Source: Bradyrhizobiaceae bacterium (lineage in GTDB: Bacteria; Pseudomonadota; Alphaproteobacteria; Rhizobiales; Xanthobacteraceae). From it: 38,975 nt of DNA. The stretch spans positions 1 through 38,975 of the forward strand of contig CANKHJ010000019.1 of assembly GCA_947481635.1 (NCBI GenBank), in the 5' to 3' direction. The notes below the pieces were generated by a model, which was given only the letters and a program-made list of their open reading frames with translations, was not told the origin of the DNA and ran no database searches. A program made the translations under genes and the position numbers. This document shows, piece by piece, positions 34,466 through 38,975 of this stretch. The first letter of the stretch is position 1. Each line of letters begins with the position of its first letter.

Positions 34466-34957
34466 ATGGCTTTCCTCTACGATCCCGAAACCTGGGTTGC
34501 GGTTTCCTTTTTGATCCTGATGGGCGTGCTCGGCTATGCCGGCGCGCACAAGATGATCCTCGGCGGCCTCGACGCGCGCAGCGCTGCGATCCAGGCCGAA
34601 CTCGACGAAGCCCGCCGCTTGAAGGAAGAGGCGCAGGCGCTCCTCGCCGCTTACCAGAAGAAGCAGCGCGAGGCGGAACAGGAAGCCGCCGGCATTATCG
34701 CCGGCGCCCAGGCCGAGGCCGAACGGCTTGCCGTCGAGGCCAAGGCCAAGATGGAAGAATTCATCGCGCGCCGCACCAAGATGGCCGAGGCCAAGATCGC
34801 CCAGGCCGAGGTCCAGGCGCTGGCCGATGTGCGGGCCGCCGCCGCGGATGCCGCGGTGACTGCCGCGGAGAAAATTCTCACTCAGTCGGTGCGTGGAACT
34901 ATCGCCGACCGGCTGATCGAGCAGGGCATCGCGGACGTCAAGACCAAGCTGAACTGA
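34466..34957 (+). CDS. atpF: ATP synthase F0 subunit b
   Basis: Peripheral-stalk partner of b', 163 aa. One membrane helix is near the N-terminus ([20 protein letters not shown]), followed by a long charged coiled helix (about 30-150) rich in A, E, K and Q. It is the last gene of the F0 operon; F1 genes (atpHAGDC) are not in the window, as usual for this class. The 171-bp region that follows contains short hairpins but no strong terminator. Confidence 0.93.
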   Translation: MAFLYDPETWVAVSFLILMGVLGYAGAHKMILGGLDARSAAIQAELDEARRLKEEAQALLAAYQKKQREAEQEAAGIIAGAQAEAERLAVEAKAKMEEFIARRTKMAEAKIAQAEVQALADVRAAAADAAVTAAEKILTQSVRGTIADRLIEQGIADVKTKLN

Positions 34958-35006
34958 CGCCGCGGGCGGCCGCCGAGTTTTCCCCGACATTAGTGGGGAC
35001 CGACCC

Positions 35007-35024
35007 CAAAACTGAGCTGTTTTG
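35007..35024 (+). terminator. Weak hairpin after the F0 operon
   Basis: CAAAAC (35007-35012) pairs with GTTTTG (35019-35024) around a 6-nt loop. A neighbouring CCCC-GACATTAGT-GGGG hairpin lies at 34982-34998. These are the only terminator-like structures between atpF and the HAD gene. The stems are short, so the call is tentative. Confidence 0.3.
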
Positions 35025-35128
35025 CTCACCCGGCGCTTCTTTTGCCGCAAAGATCTTCCTATTCTCCCCAATGATTCGCCACAGAAGCGAAAGGTGCCGG
35101 CTGGGCCGGTTAACCGACGGGGAATCGT

Positions 35129-35785
35129 GTGGTCATCTTCGATTGTAACGGCGTACTCGTGGACAGTGAGCCATTAGCCGCGTCAGTGGCGGCAGAAGAA
35201 TTCACGCGCGCCGGATTTGCCATCTCGCCTGAGGTGGTCTCCCATTATTTCGCGGGACGCCGCCCGGCCGATATGTTCGCGGCCGTCGAGGCCGCGACCG
35301 GGCGCCAATTGCCGAAGAATTTCGGTTCGATGCTCACTGCCGCGACGATGCGCCGGTTCCGATCGGAACTTCGCCCCACGCCTCACGCCGCCTATGCGCT
35401 GAGCTGGCTGCGCGGGCCGAAATGCGTCGCGTCCTCCTCGACGCTCGACCGCGTTCGCGTCAGCCTGGAGACGACCGGACTGATGCGCTTCTTCGAACCG
35501 CATTTGTTTTCCGCCAGCGATGTTCCCTTCGGCAAGCCGGCGCCGGATCTGTTCCTGCATGTCGCAGCGCGAATGGGCGTGCGCCCGGCGGATTGCATCG
35601 TCGTCGAGGATTCGGCGGCGGGGGTTGCGGCTGCGACGGCGGCCGGCATGACGTCGATCGGCTTCGTCGGCGGCAGTCACGCTTCCTCTCAGCTCGGCGC
35701 GCAGCTCACCGCGGCCGGCGCGCGCATGCTGATCGCGGACCTGCGCGTCCTGAAGACGTCGGTCATTTCGCTGCGCGGCTGGTAA
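35129..35785 (+). CDS. HAD-superfamily hydrolase, beta-phosphoglucomutase-like, with altered motif I
   Basis: 218-aa cytoplasmic protein of HAD subfamily I. Motif I reads FDCNGVLVDSE: the nucleophile D5 is present, but the second acidic residue, normally Asp, is Asn (N7, codon AAC at 35147-35149). Motif II is in CVASSSTLDRV, the motif III lysine is in FGKPAPDLFLHVA and motif IV in CIVVEDSAAGVAAATAAGM. The helical cap between motifs I and II is of beta-phosphoglucomutase/GPH type. In classical phosphatases the second Asp is the general acid/base, so activity may be reduced or different. The GTG start at 35129 is the only one after an in-frame stop at 35111, with GGGGAA upstream. The stop abuts the stop of the convergent lipoprotein gene. 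Confidence 0.88.
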   Translation: MVIFDCNGVLVDSEPLAASVAAEEFTRAGFAISPEVVSHYFAGRRPADMFAAVEAATGRQLPKNFGSMLTAATMRRFRSELRPTPHAAYALSWLRGPKCVASSSTLDRVRVSLETTGLMRFFEPHLFSASDVPFGKPAPDLFLHVAARMGVRPADCIVVEDSAAGVAAATAAGMTSIGFVGGSHASSQLGAQLTAAGARMLIADLRVLKTSVISLRGW

Positions 35786-36448
35786 CTACCGCTGGCGCTT
35801 CGGCGCGGCCTTGGGAGCTGCTTTCGGAGCGGCCCGCGCACCTTGCGGATCGAATCCGACATAGATCACGTAGGCTTCGAGTTCCGACGCGGGCGGAGTC
35901 GGGAACACGATGTCGTCGACGATCGCGGTGAACGGCACGTTCGATTGGCCGGACGGGACCGTCGCCGGGACCTGATGGAATTTGGTGACGACGGTTTTAG
36001 GGTCCGGCCCCTCGCGCACCACCGCATAACGCAACGGGATCGAAACCTGGCCTGGCGCGCCTGCGGCGCCAAGCACGATCCTGCCCTGCACCCCGACTTT
36101 GACGGTCATCGTTCCGGCGTTGACGAAGCATTGGCGCGCGGTCTCGCCGAAGCTGAACTGGTAGCGGAGGTTGCTGGGGTCCGGCTCGGCGCCGGGACGC
36201 GTCGGCAGGCTGACCGCCATCGAGGCCGCGCCGGGGCGTATCTCGACCGTCGGGCAATCGGCTTCGTCGACCGCAGGCCCCGCGGTTGTCGCGGTTTCGG
36301 CGGCCGATCCGCCTCCCGCGCCGAACAGGCTGGTAAAACGGCTGGTTGAGAAGGTGTCGCCGATGGACGAGCAACCGGCCAGCACGCCGGACATCAGCAA
36401 CGCCAGCCCCACCCCGGCATGACCTGTTTTCAGATTGCTCATACGCAT
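35786..36448 (-). CDS. Predicted lipoprotein, hypothetical
   Basis: 220 aa from ATG 36448. A signal peptide ends in the lipobox LAGC (C26), so it is likely lipid-anchored to the envelope. A low-complexity Ala/Gly/Ser linker follows, then a beta-rich globular domain from about residue 60: CPTVEIRPGAASMAVSLPTR, LRYQFSFGETARQCFVNAGT and LGAAGAPGQVSIPLRYAVVR. Two cysteines of the mature domain (in DCPTVE and RQCFVN) could pair. The C-terminus is a short AAPK repeat. I do not recognise a named family with confidence. The frame extends to 36511 without signal features; AGGGTGGG lies before 36448. It is convergent with the HAD gene with no bases between the stops. Confidence 0.82.
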   Translation of the reverse strand: MRMSNLKTGHAGVGLALLMSGVLAGCSSIGDTFSTSRFTSLFGAGGGSAAETATTAGPAVDEADCPTVEIRPGAASMAVSLPTRPGAEPDPSNLRYQFSFGETARQCFVNAGTMTVKVGVQGRIVLGAAGAPGQVSIPLRYAVVREGPDPKTVVTKFHQVPATVPSGQSNVPFTAIVDDIVFPTPPASELEAYVIYVGFDPQGARAAPKAAPKAAPKRQR

Positions 36449-36542
36449 CAATCCCACCCTGAACGCTGGGCGCTTATAGCAGCGGAACCGTGGCGTCCCC
36501 AAGGCCGTCAAGGTGAGGGGTCGGGGGCATCAGGCCCCGGGG

Positions 36543-37130
36543 TCAGACCTGGCCGTCGCCCTTGAGCCGGGCATAGAGCAGGTGATCCTGCCAGCGGCCG
36601 TCGATGCAGAGATATTGCCGCGCATAGCCCTCGCGCTTGAAGCCGGTGCGCTCGAGCAGCGCGATCGAGGCGGCGTTGGTTGGAATGCACGCAGCTTCGA
36701 CCCGGTGCAGCCGCAAGGTCTCCAGCGCAAACGGAATCAGCATGCTGACCGCCGCGGTCATGTAGCCCTGCCGGGCATGGCTCGCGCCCATCCAATAGCC
36801 GAGGCTGCCGGCCTGGGCGCAGCCGCGCCGGATATTCGCCAGCGTCATGCCTCCCACCAGCGCGTGGTCGGCGCGGCGGAACACGAAGAACGGATAGGCC
36901 TGATCGTTGCGCTGGTCTTCGCTGTAGCGCTTGATGCGGCGCCGGAAGGCCCCGCGCGTCAGGTCGTCGGCCGGCCAGATCGGCTCCCAGGGCGTGAGAA
37001 AGTCGCGGCTGGCCTCGCGCAGCCCCGCCCATTCGGCGTGATCCGACATTTGCGGCGGGCGCAGATAGACTCGATCGCCGTCGATCGTCGGATACTGCTC
37101 CGCAAAACTGACCGTCCGGAACAAGGCCAT
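36543..37130 (-). CDS. GNAT-family N-acetyltransferase, RimJ/RimL-like
   Basis: 195-aa acetyl-CoA-dependent acetyltransferase. The N-terminal GDRVYLRPPQMSDHAEWAGL and SRDFLTPWEPIWPADDL are typical of RimJ/RimL-type enzymes that acetylate protein N-termini. The acetyl-CoA-binding region is GYWMGASHARQGYMTAAVSM (a QGYMTAA variant of the Q/RxxGxG/A loop). LHRVEAACIPTNAASIALLE and RTGFKREGYARQY complete the fold. The target, ribosomal or another protein, cannot be read from sequence. It lies on the minus strand between the M16 peptidase gene and the lipoprotein gene. No obvious ribosome site precedes ATG 37130. Confidence 0.92.
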   Translation of the reverse strand: MALFRTVSFAEQYPTIDGDRVYLRPPQMSDHAEWAGLREASRDFLTPWEPIWPADDLTRGAFRRRIKRYSEDQRNDQAYPFFVFRRADHALVGGMTLANIRRGCAQAGSLGYWMGASHARQGYMTAAVSMLIPFALETLRLHRVEAACIPTNAASIALLERTGFKREGYARQYLCIDGRWQDHLLYARLKGDGQV

Positions 37131-37202
37131 GGCAGGCGGGCTCGTCGCGATTGCCGTTATGGTGCGAGCGCGGTAGCAGGACCGCGCCCTTTTGACTCGC
37201 CG

Positions 37203-38471
37203 CTACGCGGCGTTGGCCAGACTTTCGGCGATCGGCACCGCGCTTTCAAGGCCCGTTCCAGGTCCAAGCACCGCGAGCGCCGGACGGCCACGGGCCAGCA
37301 AGGCACGGCCGGCGGCGCGCGTGCTCTCGACCGTCACGGCATCGATCTTGGCGACGACCTCGGCGAGCGGAATTGGACGGCCATAGGTGATCATCTGGCG
37401 CGCGATCTGCTCGGCACGGCGGCCTGAGCTTTCCAGCGCCATCAGCAGGCCGGCCTTCATCTGCGCCTTGGACTTCGCCACCTCGGCCTCGGTGATGTCT
37501 TCGGCGCCGGCCTGGATCCCATCGACGACCACCCGCATCAGCTCCGGCACGTCCTTCGCGTCGGTGCCGCAATAGAGGCCGAACATGCCGGTATCGATAT
37601 AGGGCATATGGAAAGTGTAGATCGAATAGCAGAGGCCGCGCACTTCGCGCACCTCCTGGAACAGCCGCGACGACATGCCGCCGCCGAGAATGTTGGTGAA
37701 GACCTGCAGGCTGTAGAGCGACGGATCGAGCACCGGCACGCCCTGCAGCGCCATCGCCACATGCGCCTGTTCGAGGTCGCGCTTCTCGATATGCGAGCCG
37801 CCGGAAAACGACGCCGGCTGCGGCACCGGCGCCGCGGGACCGGAGAAGCTCGCGAAGCGATGGCTCACCTCGGCCAGCACCGCTTGATGATCGACCGCAC
37901 CGGTCGCCACCACGACCATGTCGGGCGCGCGGTAATTGCGGTCGAGATAACCGCGGATCTTCTCATGCGTGAATGAGCGCACCGTCTGCGGCGTACCGAG
38001 GATGGTGCGGCCGACCGGCTGGTTCGGAAACGCGGTCTCCTGGAGACGGTCGAATACCAGATCGTCGGGCGTGTCCTCGCTAGCGCCGATCTCCTGCACG
38101 ATCACGTTTTGCTCGCGCTGCAGCTCATCCGGATCGAAGGTCGGATTGGCCAGGATGTCGGACAGCACGTCGATCGCCAGCGGCACATCGGCCTTGAGCA
38201 CGCGCGCGTAATAGCTGGTGGTCTCGGAGCTGGTCGCCGCGTTGAGGTCGCCGCCGACGGCCTCGATCTCTTCCGCGATCTCGCGCGCGCTGCGCCGCGC
38301 CGTTCCCTTGAACGCCATATGCTCGAGCAGATGCGAAATGCCATGCTCGTCGGGCCGCTCATCACGGCCGCCGGAGCCGACCCACACGCCGAGCGATGCG
38401 CTCTCCAGATGCGGCATCGAATCGGTGACGACGGCCAGGCCCGAGGGAAGACGGGTAACTTCAACGCTCAC
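37203..38471 (-). CDS. M16-family zinc metallopeptidase (processing-peptidase-like)
   Basis: 422-aa protease of the inverzincin family, like the bacterial relatives of mitochondrial processing peptidase beta. The inverted zinc motif HXXEH is H47-L-L-E50-H51 (HGISHLLEHMAFKG), with the third ligand probably E127 in NVIVQEIGASEDTPDD. The second half (GGGMSSRLFQEVREVRGLCY) is the inactive-like lobe typical of these enzymes. No signal peptide, so cytoplasmic. The GTG start at 38471 overlaps the thrC stop by 4 nt (GTGA) with GAAGGAG upstream, giving translational coupling. The thrC-M16 pair is, to my knowledge, common in Alphaproteobacteria. Confidence 0.95.
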   Translation of the reverse strand: MSVEVTRLPSGLAVVTDSMPHLESASLGVWVGSGGRDERPDEHGISHLLEHMAFKGTARRSAREIAEEIEAVGGDLNAATSSETTSYYARVLKADVPLAIDVLSDILANPTFDPDELQREQNVIVQEIGASEDTPDDLVFDRLQETAFPNQPVGRTILGTPQTVRSFTHEKIRGYLDRNYRAPDMVVVATGAVDHQAVLAEVSHRFASFSGPAAPVPQPASFSGGSHIEKRDLEQAHVAMALQGVPVLDPSLYSLQVFTNILGGGMSSRLFQEVREVRGLCYSIYTFHMPYIDTGMFGLYCGTDAKDVPELMRVVVDGIQAGAEDITEAEVAKSKAQMKAGLLMALESSGRRAEQIARQMITYGRPIPLAEVVAKIDAVTVESTRAAGRALLARGRPALAVLGPGTGLESAVPIAESLANAA

Positions 38472-38975
38472 GCTGCTGCTCCTTCACGTGCTGCTCGACT
38501 GACCGTCAGGATATGGCGTTCGACCGCGATCTGATCAACGGCCAGGCTGGTGACCCTTTCGGGGCGTCCCGGGAGGTCGGCGAGCCAATCGGGCAGCCCC
38601 GGCCGGACGCCGCAGGCGGCCTCGACCGCTTCCGGGAACTTTGCCGGGTGGGCGGTCGACAATACAACCATCGGTATCGCGGGGTCGCGCGACTCTTTCT
38701 CGGCCACCGCCATCGCCACTGCGGTATGCGGATCGAGCAGATAGCCGGTCTCGCGCAGGACCGCGCGCATGGTCGCGCCGGTCTCGTCCTGATCGGCACG
38801 GCCCGCGGAAAACAGAGCCCGGATCTGCGACAGTGCGCCGGCCGACAGGACGAAGCGGCGCGACTGCGCCAGCGAAGCCATCAGGGTGCGGACCGCCTGG
38901 CCGTCGCGGCCATAGGCAGCGAAGAGCAGCCGTTCGAAATTCGACGACACCTGGATATCCATCGACGGCGACGAC
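38468..38975 (-). CDS. thrC: Threonine synthase, 3' part only
   Basis: The last ~168 codons of threonine synthase; the gene runs past the right edge. The enzyme converts O-phosphohomoserine to threonine with PLP. MDIQVSSNFERLLFAAYGRD is the characteristic stretch of the long (fungal/gram-negative type) threonine synthases, followed by the helical C-terminal domain (TGYLLDPHTAVAMAVAEK and VVLSTAHPAKFPEAVE). The catalytic lysine and N-terminal domain are outside the window. The stop overlaps the start of the M16 peptidase gene, so the two are co-translated. Confidence 0.93.
   Translation of the reverse strand, partial: SSPSMDIQVSSNFERLLFAAYGRDGQAVRTLMASLAQSRRFVLSAGALSQIRALFSAGRADQDETGATMRAVLRETGYLLDPHTAVAMAVAEKESRDPAIPMVVLSTAHPAKFPEAVEAACGVRPGLPDWLADLPGRPERVTSLAVDQIAVERHILTVSRAAREGAAA

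Overview
This window looks like a chromosomal segment from a high-GC alphaproteobacterium of the Hyphomicrobiales, most likely near Bradyrhizobium, Rhodopseudomonas or Nitrobacteraceae/Xanthobacteraceae. The evidence is a C4-type 5-aminolevulinate synthase (hemA), a separate F0 ATP synthase operon in the order atpI-B-E-F'-F with both b and b' subunits, the thrC/M16 peptidase pair, a large PATR-type autotransporter, and intergenic palindromes of the kind common in Bradyrhizobium genomes. The genus assignment is an inference from gene content. I saw no tRNA, rRNA, CRISPR array, transposase or phage gene.

Layout. 1-3692: C-terminal part of an autotransporter whose 5' end lies outside the window. 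3680-7646 (minus strand): a DUF4112 membrane protein, then a tightly overlapping trio read right to left: a DsbA-like 2-hydroxychromene-2-carboxylate isomerase homologue, a CaiC-like acyl-CoA ligase and a 407-residue protein of unknown function. 7925-11008 (plus strand): flavin reductase, orphan Bug-type solute-binding protein and FAD-dependent oxidoreductase, facing the trio across a region with an IclR-like tandem operator. Together these look like a catabolic locus for an unidentified organic acid or aromatic compound. 11157-13493: an unusual fusion of a chemoreceptor signalling domain to a UrtA/AmiC-type ligand-binding domain. This is the most striking gene of the window.

13650-18902: a MarR regulator divergent from a complete five-gene branched-chain-amino-acid-type ABC transporter (binding protein, two ATPases, two permeases), with a palindrome over the -10 element between them. 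Glycerol kinase (glpK) follows, then hemA. 21819-22451 is a lower-GC accessory patch with one small membrane ORF flanked by repeated GTCCGCT/AGCGGAC motifs. 22452-31179 holds an AbrB-type membrane protein, a transporter-fused hybrid histidine kinase (CbrA/CrbS-like), a periplasmic TPR protein, a LuxR-type response regulator and an MHS-family major facilitator transporter. The kinase, regulator and transporter plausibly form a carbon-source-sensing unit.

31283-32205 (minus): YjbQ-family protein coupled to a small secreted coiled-coil protein. 32475-34957 (plus): the F0 operon with a recognisable promoter. 35129-38975: a HAD hydrolase with an altered first motif, a lipoprotein, a GNAT acetyltransferase, a mitochondrial-processing-peptidase-like M16 protease and the 3' end of threonine synthase. 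Housekeeping functions dominate the right third. The accessory and novel content is concentrated at 4.2-13.5 kb and around 21.8-22.4 kb.
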